Source of the DNA: Candidatus Altimarinota bacterium
GTDB taxonomy: Bacteria; Patescibacteriota; Gracilibacteria; UBA1369; 2-02-FULL-48-14
Assembly (NCBI GenBank): GCA_015485665.1
Contig: WFTC01000001.1
Coordinates: forward strand, 28,576 to 92,575
Direction of reading: 5' to 3'
DNA: 64,000 bases
The notes below the pieces were generated by a model. The model saw nothing but the letters and a program-made list of their open reading frames with translations, was not told the DNA's origin and searched no databases. The translations under genes were made by a program, and so were the position numbers. Positions within the stretch are counted from its first letter, which is position 1. Each line of letters opens with the position of its first letter. This document shows positions 17,939 through 26,200 of this stretch, in pieces.

Positions 17939-18739
17939 ATGAAGCACTTTCGTGTTATTACATATCCTTTATCTTACAGGATTACAGAGCCGATCATGAA
18001 TGCCTCTTTTCAAGAGATGGGCTTTGAGGGTAAATATGATTCAAAAGAGGTGAGCGAGGAAGGTTTAGAGGAAGAGATAAATAAGCTCAAATCAGGAGAG
18101 CTGTACGGCATATCACTCTTTACTCCGCATAAAGGACCGGCTTTGGAGTTTTGTGATGAAATTTCAGATGAAGCAAAGCATATTGGAGCTGTAAATTATA
18201 TTCAAAAGAAAGGAGAAAAATTAATTGCTTACAATTTGGATTGGGAGGGTGCAATGCGTGCAATAAGGCAAAAAATGCCGGATATTTCAGGAAAAAACAT
18301 GCTGGTTTTGGGTGCTGGAGCTGCGGGTAGAGCTGTGGCTTATTTTGCCCGTGAAGAAGGTGCAAATGTTATTTTATGGAATCGTACTCCTGAAAAGGCA
18401 AAATCTTATGCTGAGCGAATTTCCATTGATTGGATTGAAGATCTTACATATTTAAAAAGCTCGCCTCAAATCATTGTCAATGCCACACGTTTATCTTGTC
18501 AAGATAGACAACAGAGTCTTCTGCCATTCATTTTATGGGAAAAAGTGGAACTGGCAATGGAGTCCGTATGCAGGTCTACAAGTTTATTTTTAGAAGAGGC
18601 AAGGGCTATGAATGTGCAATATTTGATTGAAGGAGAGGATTGGGCGAGACATCAGATGAATGCTCTTCTCAGGCATATTTTGGACAGGGAAATGGAAGAA
18701 AGTCTCATGCAGAATATAATTCATGAAGTTCTTAGATAG
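17939..18739 (+). CDS. aroE: Shikimate dehydrogenase-like protein (AroE family)
   Basis: AroE reduces 3-dehydroshikimate to shikimate with NADPH. The 266-residue protein has the N-terminal substrate domain (PLSYRITEPIMNASF, then SLFTPHKG, which keeps the catalytic lysine), NLDWEGAM (keeps the catalytic aspartate of the NTD motif) and a Rossmann fold (VLGAGAAGRAVAYFA, NRTPEKA). The usual NVT before the lysine is SLF and the later GM motif is weak, so substrate use may differ. No other shikimate-pathway gene is in the window. It sits 2 bp after the SPFH gene and its 3' end overlaps the convergent lspA by 8 bp. Confidence 0.78.
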   Translation: MKHFRVITYPLSYRITEPIMNASFQEMGFEGKYDSKEVSEEGLEEEINKLKSGELYGISLFTPHKGPALEFCDEISDEAKHIGAVNYIQKKGEKLIAYNLDWEGAMRAIRQKMPDISGKNMLVLGAGAAGRAVAYFAREEGANVILWNRTPEKAKSYAERISIDWIEDLTYLKSSPQIIVNATRLSCQDRQQSLLPFILWEKVELAMESVCRSTSLFLEEARAMNVQYLIEGEDWARHQMNALLRHILDREMEESLMQNIIHEVLR

Positions 18740-19199
18740 AATCTTCATCTTGTCTGGCAATCAAATAACCCATCAAAAAAACGCCACTTAATATCCATAC
18801 ATCGGATAAATTAAAATTAGGCCACCAATAAATTTTTATAAAGTCCACAACATATCCAAGACGAACTCTATCTATAAGGTTACCGAGTGCGCCGGCAAGA
18901 ATCATTGATAAAGAAGTGAGATGCCATTTGTCTTGCCATAATTTTTCTTGAATCGCAAGATAAGTACCCATTCCAAGTATAGCCATGCTGAAAAGAAAAA
19001 TTATCCAAGTTGGCAGATCAATTCCAAAAACAATTCCATCGTTGTAAACAAGCTGCCATCCAAAATCTACTCTATCCCCCAAATTCAAAGAAGAGACTGC
19101 TTTAAACTTACTTGCCTGATCAATCACAAGCAAAATACCGGTTGTGATGCTGAAACGAAGCCATAATTTATCCAGAATTGTGCTTGAGATTTCTTTCAT
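18732..19199 (-). CDS. lspA: Lipoprotein signal peptidase (signal peptidase II)
   Basis: Membrane aspartyl protease that cleaves lipoprotein signal peptides ahead of the lipid-modified cysteine. The protein has 155 residues, typical length, with four membrane spans. Conserved motifs are VIDQASKF, VYNDGIVFGI, GALGNLIDRVRLGYVVDFI (first catalytic Asp region) and FNLSDVWI (second catalytic Asp). It would process the TPR lipoprotein at 10.9 kb. The N-terminus is longer than minimal but hydrophilic. Confidence 0.93.
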   Translation of the reverse strand: MKEISSTILDKLWLRFSITTGILLVIDQASKFKAVSSLNLGDRVDFGWQLVYNDGIVFGIDLPTWIIFLFSMAILGMGTYLAIQEKLWQDKWHLTSLSMILAGALGNLIDRVRLGYVVDFIKIYWWPNFNLSDVWILSGVFLMGYLIARQDEDSI

Positions 19200-19245
19200 C
19201 TCCTACAAGATAAACAGAGCTGAGAAAAAAGTCCAAGCAGGTATA

Positions 19246-19274
19246 TTGACAAAAAGCACAAAAATATATATTAT
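19246..19274 (+). promoter_or_regulatory. Near-consensus promoter of the repeat-protein gene
   Basis: TTGACA (19246-19251), exactly 17 bp, TATTAT (19269-19274). It is the closest match to a sigma-70 consensus in the window. The predicted transcript begins near 19281, about 27 nt before the ATG at 19308. Confidence 0.75.
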
Positions 19275-19299
19275 AGACTATATTGAGCAAAATTACTGA

Positions 19300-20554
19300 C
19301 GCTGCTTATGCATACAAATACAGAACAGACGCCGAATGAACCGCTGCAACAAGAGAGTGTTTTTGATGAAAAAGGAAAGGAAAAAGGAAAAAAAGTATCA
19401 GGTGTTATGAGTAGAATTCGTAATAAAGTTCAGGCGCTGCTTATGCATACAAATACAGAACAGACGCCGAATGAACCGCTGCAACAAGAGAGTGTTTTTG
19501 ATGAAAATAAAAATGAACAAGGGAATGAACAAGGAAATGAACAAGGGAGTGAACAAGAGAATGAACAAGGGAGTGAACAAGGGAGTGAACAAGAGAGTGA
19601 ACAAGGGAATGAACAAGGAAATGAACAAGGGAGTGAACAAGAGAATGAACAAGAGAATGAACAAGAGAATGAACAAGAGAGTGAACAAGGGAATGAACAA
19701 GGGAATGAACAAGGGAATGAACAAGAGAGTGAACAAGGGAATGAACAAGGGAATGAACAAGGGAATGAACAAGGGAATGAACAAGGGAGTGAACAAGGGA
19801 ATGAACAAGAGAGTGAACAAGGGAATGAACAAGGGAATGAACAAGGGAATGAACAAGGGAATGAACAAGGGAGTGTGTTTAATGGAATTAAGGATATTAT
19901 GCGTATACCGCACACATTAAGAACAATTCCTTTGCGGGAATTTTTATCCGGTCTTGATAGGGGTAATCTGCAAAATGCCCTCTCTTCCATTTTAACCTTA
20001 AGTGATGCATGCGCTTTAGATGACACTACAAAACAAGATATTCTAAATATATGTGGATTCTCAAAAGCGCCAACAGCGCAAGTATTTTTCTCTCGTCTGA
20101 GAGAACTGATTGTGCTTATGCAACATGTTGTACATTTACCTGATTTGCGTAGTAAAAATGGATGGAAACAAGTTATGGGTCGTGAGTCTGCTGACAATAG
20201 TAATAAAAACGTGGCTGATAATGTTGAACTGTATATGAAAGCATTGCATAATATTGTGAAATTCTTTACAGGAGATGAATCTTTAGAGTTACCAGAGTCA
20301 AATACAGGTGTTAGCTTGAAAAAGCGGGCTCATTCACATTTAATGTGGAAGAATCATTTTAAAGCCTTGAGAGAATGTGATAGTGAAAAATATGATTCAA
20401 TCTTTGAAAATGAAAAAGGAAATGAAAAAGGAAATGAAAAAGTATTAGGTATTATGAGTCGCATTAGTAATAAAGTTCAGGCGCTGCTTATGCATACAAA
20501 TACAGAACAGACGCCGAATGAACCGCTGCAACAAGAGAGTGTTTTTGATGAAAA
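19300..20554 (+). repeat. Three copies of a 73-bp direct repeat within the repeat-protein gene
   Basis: A 73-bp segment starting CGCTGCTTATGCATACAAAT appears identical or nearly identical by eye at 19300-19372, 19435-19507 and 20482-20554. Copies two and three also share about 28 bp upstream (MSRIxNKVQ) and further sequence downstream. Copy one begins 8 bp before the start codon, so the duplication included non-coding sequence. Between and after them are arrays of 6-12-bp purine-rich units. Confidence 0.9.
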
Positions 20555-21788
20555 TAAAAATGAACAAGGGAGTGAACAAGAGAATGAAAAAGGGAAAGGG
20601 AATGAAAAAAGAAAAGGGAAAGGAAAAGGGAATGAAAAAAGAAAAGGGAAAGGAAATGAAAAAGGAAAAGGGAAAGGGAATGAAAAAAGAAAAGGGAAAG
20701 GAAAAGAGAATGAAAAAAGAAAAGGGAATGAAAAAAGAAAAGGGAAAGGAAAAGGAAAGGAAAAAGGGAAAGGAAATGAAAAAGGGAAAGGAAATGAAAA
20801 AGGGAAAGGAAAAGGAAAGGAAAAAGGGAAAGGAAATGAAAAAGGGAAAGAGAATGAAAAAGGGAAAGGAAAGGAAAAAGGAAAAGGAAAGGAAAAAGGA
20901 AAAGGGAAAGGAAATGAAAAAGGGAAAGGAAATGAAAAAGGGAAAGAGAATGAAAAAGGGAAAGGAAATGAAAAAGGGAAAGGAAATGAAAAAGGGAAAG
21001 GAAATGAAAAAGGAAAAGGGATAAATAAGCTTGTATTAGCTTATCTTGCAGCGGTTACAACTGAATGGACGTTTAGAACAGGAAGGACATGTGTTAAAAC
21101 AGGCTATGGTGTATCACGGTCATTTGCTAGATTAATAAAGGAGTCTGTTAGTACACCATTTGAATGTGCTGTAGAAAGCAGTCGTCAATATGGGGAAAAA
21201 GGATTGAGTATTATGTATCCTCCTAAAGAAAAATCATCCGAACATACATGGCCAAAACATATGGCTCGTAAGGTGGTGCGAGTACTTGCTGCTGCTGCTT
21301 TGGCACCTCCTTTATCTGTTGTAGGATTTGCTGTAGGAGGAATCAATGGTGCGATAAATGGTATGAAAGAAATTCCTTCTAACGTTAGTGATGCTTTGAA
21401 TGAAGTTAGTGAAGGTGTTAGAGAGGCAATTGTGGACAATACAAAGAATGCTGTCACTTTGGCTGGATTTAGGGCATTCCTGCCAAGTACATTACTGCCA
21501 AGTAATATAAAGAAGCCAACAGTTGGAGAAATAATGGAACTGGAGAATGTATGGAAAGAATTTAAGCCCGATGTTTTACGGGCTTACAATGCAAGTACAA
21601 AGAACAATCAGTTCGAAAGATTCATGGATGCCCTATCAGTCTTGAGTAGAGATGATCTTCTTAAATTAACAAATACAATTGTTAATACTTTTGATCTTGC
21701 CGAAGGAGAAGAGCTGCGTGCCACACTTTGGAGTGTTTTCCCGTTTATATTAAGTAACTTAATTGGTGGGGACGCAGAGAAAACATAG
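19308..21788 (+). CDS. Low-complexity repeat protein with triplicated module
   Basis: An 826-residue protein of unknown function. Layout: module HTNTEQTPNEPLQQESVFDE (residues 2-21), a short Lys-rich stretch, a second copy (about residues 47-66), an array of NEQG/SEQ units to about residue 190, a unique helical domain (about 190-370), a third copy of the module (about 395-415), an array of EKGKGN units to about 570, and a C-terminal domain of about 250 residues with a glycine/alanine-rich hydrophobic segment (APPLSVVGFAVGGINGAING). There is no signal peptide. The two arrays have opposite character, one acidic/Gln-rich and one strongly basic. The gene has its own strong promoter and stands between lspA and ftsW. 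Surface, nucleic-acid-binding or condensate roles can be imagined, but none is supported. Confidence 0.7.
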   Translation: MHTNTEQTPNEPLQQESVFDEKGKEKGKKVSGVMSRIRNKVQALLMHTNTEQTPNEPLQQESVFDENKNEQGNEQGNEQGSEQENEQGSEQGSEQESEQGNEQGNEQGSEQENEQENEQENEQESEQGNEQGNEQGNEQESEQGNEQGNEQGNEQGNEQGSEQGNEQESEQGNEQGNEQGNEQGNEQGSVFNGIKDIMRIPHTLRTIPLREFLSGLDRGNLQNALSSILTLSDACALDDTTKQDILNICGFSKAPTAQVFFSRLRELIVLMQHVVHLPDLRSKNGWKQVMGRESADNSNKNVADNVELYMKALHNIVKFFTGDESLELPESNTGVSLKKRAHSHLMWKNHFKALRECDSEKYDSIFENEKGNEKGNEKVLGIMSRISNKVQALLMHTNTEQTPNEPLQQESVFDENKNEQGSEQENEKGKGNEKRKGKGKGNEKRKGKGNEKGKGKGNEKRKGKGKENEKRKGNEKRKGKGKGKEKGKGNEKGKGNEKGKGKGKEKGKGNEKGKENEKGKGKEKGKGKEKGKGKGNEKGKGNEKGKENEKGKGNEKGKGNEKGKGNEKGKGINKLVLAYLAAVTTEWTFRTGRTCVKTGYGVSRSFARLIKESVSTPFECAVESSRQYGEKGLSIMYPPKEKSSEHTWPKHMARKVVRVLAAAALAPPLSVVGFAVGGINGAINGMKEIPSNVSDALNEVSEGVREAIVDNTKNAVTLAGFRAFLPSTLLPSNIKKPTVGEIMELENVWKEFKPDVLRAYNASTKNNQFERFMDALSVLSRDDLLKLTNTIVNTFDLAEGEELRATLWSVFPFILSNLIGGDAEKT

Positions 21789-21837
21789 AAAACAAAAACA
21801 TAAACCTATAGTATGAGAGCGTCTTTTGAGATATTCT

Positions 21838-23073
21838 ATGGCTAGATCCCGTCCAAAAAAATATGATCATATACTTCTGTTAGCCGTATTGGCTCTTTTA
21901 ATGATAGGCATTGTTATGATCACAAGTATAGGCGTGCCTAAGTCAATTCGCATTTCCGCACCGGATTTAGCTTATCCGGACTGTGGAGATGCTACTGTAG
22001 ATTGTTATTTGATTTTGAAAAATCATGTTGTGCGTGTTGCTTTGGGACTGATTACCATGCTGTTTACATGGAAGATTAATTATCGTTTTTGGAAGAATAT
22101 ATCACCACTTATTTTTGGAGTTGGAGTGGCGCTTTTGACTTTTGTACTTTTCGGAGGTGATGACAACAATACTTTTGCAACCAGTTGGATCAATTTACCG
22201 GGTGTTCCTTTTGTAAATTCACTTCAACCATCGGAGATTGGCAAATTCGCAATGATTCTTTATTTGAGTTATCTCTTTTCAGAGAAAATTTCAAAGGCTC
22301 AGCTTGAAGATTGGAAGGAAGGTTTTTTAAAGTTCACAATGATTGCCGGAAGTATTATAGGATTGGTTGTATTGCAGCCTGATTTCGGATCCGCTTTGGT
22401 TATGGTTGTAATTGCCGTTGTGATATATTTTTTAGCGGAAGCACCATTGAAACATTTTCTTGTAGGTGGAAGTATTGTGCTTTTTTTAATCATGATCGCT
22501 GTGAGTACTCAACCTCATATTCGCAAAAGAATAAATGCTTATTTAAACCCAAGTCCTGAATGTACGGAAGAAGATTGTTGGCAGACTCGTCAAGCCAATA
22601 TTGCAATAGGGTCAGGAGGATTTTGGGGTAAGGGATTGACTCAAGGCATACAGAAATCATATTGGCTGCCTCAGGCATCAGATGATTTTATTTTTGCAGC
22701 TTCAGCTGAAGAATTAGGATTTTTCCGTACAACATTAATCGTATTATTGTATTTTTTAATAGCGTACAGAGGCTTTCAAATTGCAAGTCACGCTCCAAAT
22801 AAATTTGCAATGCTTACTGCATCCGGCATAAGCAGCTGGATTTCAGCTCAAGCTTTCCTTAATATAATGGTAAACACTGCACTTGCTCCGATTACAGGAG
22901 TAACATTGCCTTTCATGAGTTATGGAGGCTCATCCATGCTAACAACTTTGGCGGCGATCGGAGTTCTTCTGAATATTTCTCAATTTACCAAAACATATGC
23001 ATATCGTTCTGACGGGGGGCGGCACCGCCGGACACGTCGTTCCCAACCTCGCTATCGCAGACGCTATAGCTGA
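21838..23073 (+). CDS. ftsW: Peptidoglycan glycosyltransferase FtsW (SEDS family)
   Basis: Membrane glycan polymerase of division. The 411-residue protein has about ten membrane spans and family motifs: NLPGVPFVNSLQPSEIGKFA, VLQPDFGSALVM, ASDDFIFAASAEELGF and PFMSYGGSSML near the C-terminus. I use the ATG at 21838 (MARSRPKKYDH), as the TTG at 21826 adds nothing typical. Direct linkage to murG favours FtsW over RodA. The last 25 codons overlap the start of murG in another frame and encode an Arg-rich cytoplasmic tail (RHRRTRRSQPRYRRRYS). Confidence 0.92.
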   Translation: MARSRPKKYDHILLLAVLALLMIGIVMITSIGVPKSIRISAPDLAYPDCGDATVDCYLILKNHVVRVALGLITMLFTWKINYRFWKNISPLIFGVGVALLTFVLFGGDDNNTFATSWINLPGVPFVNSLQPSEIGKFAMILYLSYLFSEKISKAQLEDWKEGFLKFTMIAGSIIGLVVLQPDFGSALVMVVIAVVIYFLAEAPLKHFLVGGSIVLFLIMIAVSTQPHIRKRINAYLNPSPECTEEDCWQTRQANIAIGSGGFWGKGLTQGIQKSYWLPQASDDFIFAASAEELGFFRTTLIVLLYFLIAYRGFQIASHAPNKFAMLTASGISSWISAQAFLNIMVNTALAPITGVTLPFMSYGGSSMLTTLAAIGVLLNISQFTKTYAYRSDGGRHRRTRRSQPRYRRRYS

Positions 23074-24034
23074 ATTAAATCCTGAAGTAAAAATAAGTTA
23101 TATAGGTTCCAACTCCGGAATGGAGCGCAGACTTGTAGAGAGGCATGCATTGCCATTTAAAGGTATAACATCCGCAAAGTTAAGACGCTATTTTTCCTTG
23201 CAAAATTTTATTGATTTTTTCAAGCTGCCAATAAGCTTGTTTCAAGCAATGGTCCTTTTAAGAAAAATGCAAGCCGATGTACTTTTCAGTAAAGGAGGTT
23301 TTGTAGCTTTGCCGCTTGTATTGGCTGCCTATTTAAATAAAGTGCCAATAATTATTCATGAATCAGATGCCATTTTGGGTTTAACAACACGCATTTCAGC
23401 TCCTTTTGCAACAAAGATATTGTTAGCATATCAAAGCGTGGAGGCGGAGCTTAAATCTTACAAAGACAAGGTGGAGGTTTGCGGCAGTCCGATTCGTGAA
23501 GAAATTATCAAGGGTGATAAAGAACTGGGAATGCAGATAACAGGCTTTTCAGGGGAAAGACCTGTACTTTTGGTAATGGGTGGTAGTAGCGGATCGGCTC
23601 AAATCAATCAAATCATCAAAGAAGAAAAAGAAAAATTGATGGAAACTTTTGACGTAATTCATATTACGGGTGCAAGACACGCAAAAGACTCAAAAGAAGA
23701 ACATTATTGGTCTTGTGGCTTTGTTTATGAAGAAATTGCCCATTTATACGCAATTGCAACCCACGCTTTGTCACGTGCGGGTGCAAATACTTTGGCTGAA
23801 TTGGAAGCTTTAAAAATACCTTGCTTGCTTTACCCTTTAGGCTTGGAGAGCAGCCGAGGAGATCAAATTGAAAATGCAAAGTATATGGCTTGTAAATACA
23901 ATTTTATGCAAGTTGCGGATGAAGAAAAGTCCGCTTTGTCGCAGCTTATTTTGCTTCCAAAACGCAATGATCATGTAAAGGAATCTTATGTTGCTAAACA
24001 TATTGCTCAGATATTGCTGGGAGTGAATGAATAA
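22997..24034 (+). CDS. murG: UDP-GlcNAc:undecaprenyl-pyrophosphoryl-MurNAc-pentapeptide GlcNAc transferase
   Basis: Adds GlcNAc to lipid I to form lipid II at the inner face of the membrane. The 345-residue GT-B protein starts MHIVLTGGGTAGHVVPNLAI, where the glycine-rich loop is essential to the family and so fixes the start inside ftsW. Other motifs are FSKGGFVALP, HESDAILGLTTR, CGSPIREE, VMGGSSGSAQIN and ALSRAGANTLAELEALKIPC. The overlap with ftsW is 77 bp in a different frame, unusually long, and locally GC-rich. Confidence 0.96.
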   Translation: MHIVLTGGGTAGHVVPNLAIADAIAELNPEVKISYIGSNSGMERRLVERHALPFKGITSAKLRRYFSLQNFIDFFKLPISLFQAMVLLRKMQADVLFSKGGFVALPLVLAAYLNKVPIIIHESDAILGLTTRISAPFATKILLAYQSVEAELKSYKDKVEVCGSPIREEIIKGDKELGMQITGFSGERPVLLVMGGSSGSAQINQIIKEEKEKLMETFDVIHITGARHAKDSKEEHYWSCGFVYEEIAHLYAIATHALSRAGANTLAELEALKIPCLLYPLGLESSRGDQIENAKYMACKYNFMQVADEEKSALSQLILLPKRNDHVKESYVAKHIAQILLGVNE

Positions 24035-24089
24035 ATTTGCTAAGCTCAAACCATGAGAATTTACTTTCATAAGTCCATATCTTAGCTTC

Positions 24090-25127
24090 ATGAAACTGGG
24101 CATACAAGGATGGTTTCTGGCGCAGCCTCATACAGGAATAGGCAAACACTGCTTGGGGCTTTTAAGGGAAATTGCAAGGCGTCCAAATGTGCAAGCTGTT
24201 ATTCCGGTACCTATGCCAATGAATCATATTGGAATTCCAAAGCATTGGATTAAAGTTATACGGCCAAAGTGGTGGCTCTTTCATGCTTCTTTGAAAAAAT
24301 GGTATTGGGAGCGTTATCAAGTCCCCCGTTTTTTTTCCAAGCAAAGACTGCAGTGGGAACTTTACCCTTACCCTTGTCCACTTCCCGAGCATTCGTCATC
24401 TCTCAGAGCCATGACTGTGCATGATACCATTTTATGGACTGATAAGCGCTATATGAAAGGATTTTTGAAATCTAATTATCATAGAGCTTCAAAACATACT
24501 TTGGTAAATATGGATAAGCTGTTTTGTGTTAGTGATGCGACAAGAAAAGATTTAAATATTCCATCTGCAATTTTGCTGCCAAATGCCGTAGAGATACCTA
24601 AAGAACTAAACAATACAGATCATAAAAAAGATCTTGTTTATTTGGGAGGTTATGCTCTGCACAAACAAGTACCTTCACTTATAAAAGCTTTTAGTTTTGT
24701 AAGGAAGAATCAACCTGAAACAGGACTGATTTTACTTGGTGAAGCGCATCACAGATCTATTTATTACCCTCAAGTACCGGATTGTGAAGGCGTGACTCGC
24801 ATGGGAACACTCACAGATAGGCAAATTTATTCCATTTTAAGTTCCGCCTTTGCTTTAGTGCATTTTTCAGACAGTGAAGGTTTTAACATGCCTCTTTTGC
24901 AAGCAATGTCTGTTGGATGTCCGGTTATTGCAAGGGATTTACCGGTTAATTGTGAGGTTTCTCACGGGAAAGCACTGCTTTTAAAAAATCCGGATGGACC
25001 ATCTTTGTTGAAAGCAATAAAATATATACGCAGACACAGAGAAGATATAATTCAAAGTCAATTCAAGGCCGCCGGAAATTATAGTTGGAAAAAATCGGTG
25101 AATATTTTACTTGAAAATTTGCGATGA
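24090..25127 (+). CDS. GT4-family glycosyltransferase
   Basis: A 345-residue GT-B glycosyltransferase. The N-terminal acceptor domain begins GIQGWFLAQPHTGIGKHCLG. The C-terminal donor domain has VYLGGYALHKQVPSLIKAF, ILLGEAHH, FSDSEGFNMPLLQAMSVGCP (the E-x7-E type segment) and VIARDLPVNCEV. It lies 55 bp after murG and overlaps the next gene by 4 bp (ATGA, which also shows that TGA is a stop). It probably makes envelope polysaccharide or glycolipid; the sugar cannot be told. Confidence 0.85.
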   Translation: MKLGIQGWFLAQPHTGIGKHCLGLLREIARRPNVQAVIPVPMPMNHIGIPKHWIKVIRPKWWLFHASLKKWYWERYQVPRFFSKQRLQWELYPYPCPLPEHSSSLRAMTVHDTILWTDKRYMKGFLKSNYHRASKHTLVNMDKLFCVSDATRKDLNIPSAILLPNAVEIPKELNNTDHKKDLVYLGGYALHKQVPSLIKAFSFVRKNQPETGLILLGEAHHRSIYYPQVPDCEGVTRMGTLTDRQIYSILSSAFALVHFSDSEGFNMPLLQAMSVGCPVIARDLPVNCEVSHGKALLLKNPDGPSLLKAIKYIRRHREDIIQSQFKAAGNYSWKKSVNILLENLR

Positions 25128-25720
25128 AAAGAAAATTAAAATTTCCGGGGCAAAAGAAAGGTGAAGAAATTCAAGTGCTGGTTCGTAAGCACTGGATAAT
25201 TGATGTGAAAGTGGCGATGATGTTTCTCATTTTCGCTATAGTTCCTTTTGCAGCTGCTTTACTTGGAAGTATGCTTTATTATGAAGGGGGTCTACCAAGT
25301 AATATGAAGAATTTTTTATTGGGACTCATGATATTTTGGGTTTATTGCCTTATGGCCTTGGTAATGATTTATGTTAAATGGCTTAATGAAGAATTGGATG
25401 TGATTATTGTTACGAATGAACGTATACTTTCTCATGATCAAGTAGATTTGTTTCATAGGGAGATCTCAGAAACAAGCATTGCACAAGTGCAAGATGTGGT
25501 AGGTATTGAAAAAGGATTTTTCGGTCATTTGTTTAAATATGGTACTTTGCGCATGCAGACTGCGGCTCAGCATATAGTTTTTGAAATTCATAATGTAAGT
25601 CGCCCTTATGAAACCGCAAGGAACATTCTTGACTTGAGAGATAAGTATCTGGATAAAGAAAAATTTGAATCTCCAAGCCCTTTAAATCATACAAATTCTC
25701 AATCAACCTTTAAAGTTTAA
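25124..25720 (+). CDS. Membrane protein with bacterial PH domain
   Basis: A 198-residue protein. A basic N-terminus (MKRKLKFPGQKKGEEIQVLV) is followed by two membrane spans (about residues 28-50 and 62-84) and a bacterial PH (YdbS/YdbT-like bPH2) domain with IIVTNERILSHDQVDLFHRE and the GTLRMQTAA strand. Such proteins are widespread in CPR genomes; their function is not known. It is coupled by overlap to the glycosyltransferase upstream, and its stop touches the start of the LemA-like gene. Confidence 0.8.
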   Translation: MKRKLKFPGQKKGEEIQVLVRKHWIIDVKVAMMFLIFAIVPFAAALLGSMLYYEGGLPSNMKNFLLGLMIFWVYCLMALVMIYVKWLNEELDVIIVTNERILSHDQVDLFHREISETSIAQVQDVVGIEKGFFGHLFKYGTLRMQTAAQHIVFEIHNVSRPYETARNILDLRDKYLDKEKFESPSPLNHTNSQSTFKV

Positions 25721-26196
25721 TGGAAAATTTTCTTCTTCTTCTAATCGCCATTTTATTACTACTTTTTATTTGGCTTATGTGGGCACGTCAAATATTGATC
25801 AGTCATTTGCGCTCTTTTCAACGCCGTGATGAACTTCTGCGTCGTGATTATCAAAAGAGGAGAGATATGGTACCTTATTTGCTTGAAAGTTTTCGCAGTA
25901 ATGCGGAAGTGGGGACAAAATGGCATGAACTTTTGGAAGCAAGAAAGCGATTTCATACCGAGGAAGCTCTCAGTTTAAAAGAAGAAGAATCTTTTGAAGA
26001 GAAACTGAACACATTTATTCAAGAAAATGACATTTATGATATAAATTATCTTGAAGCGGAAAAAAATATTCTGAAGATGAATGAGACAATAGATCTTGCA
26101 AGAAAAGAATGGAAGGCTGAGTATGATTACTTTTTAAGCCTGAAAAATAGCTTTCCCTATTCTTTAGCCTCTGTTATTTTCAAGATCCGAATCTAA
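25720..26196 (+). CDS. LemA-like membrane protein
   Basis: A 158-residue protein with one N-terminal membrane span (LLLLIAILLLLFIWLMWA) and a long helical hairpin. Features recalling LemA are KRRDMVPYLLESFRSNAEV (compare the family RRxDLIPNLVExVK) and the C-terminal AEYDYFLSLKNSFPYSLASV (compare YNxxIxxFPSNLIA). The family is an outward-facing helical-bundle protein of unknown function. The match is weak but appears at both ends of the domain. It lies 4 bp before miaB and is probably in the same transcript as the bPH protein. Confidence 0.6.
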   Translation: MENFLLLLIAILLLLFIWLMWARQILISHLRSFQRRDELLRRDYQKRRDMVPYLLESFRSNAEVGTKWHELLEARKRFHTEEALSLKEEESFEEKLNTFIQENDIYDINYLEAEKNILKMNETIDLARKEWKAEYDYFLSLKNSFPYSLASVIFKIRI

Positions 26197-26200
26197 GGTT

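Noticed and set aside
19398-20197. Long minus-strand ORFs (PLFIPLFIPLF and PCSFPCSFPCSF) and the + frame ORF of MNKG repeats
   Set aside because: All are frame shadows of the purine-rich tandem arrays, which lack stop codons in several frames.
19500-21020. Possible CRISPR array
   Set aside because: The short tandem units are contiguous, without unique spacers, and stay in one long reading frame, so they are coding repeats.
21921-21935. GTATAGGCG match inside ftsW
   Set aside because: A near match to the TGTATAGGCG decamer, but isolated, within conserved coding sequence and without palindromes nearby; likely chance.
25124-25127. TGA recoded as glycine (genetic code 25)
   Set aside because: TGA forms the stop in several start-stop overlaps (25124, 43538, 54412, 56001), and the downstream frames begin proper proteins there, so the standard bacterial code applies.
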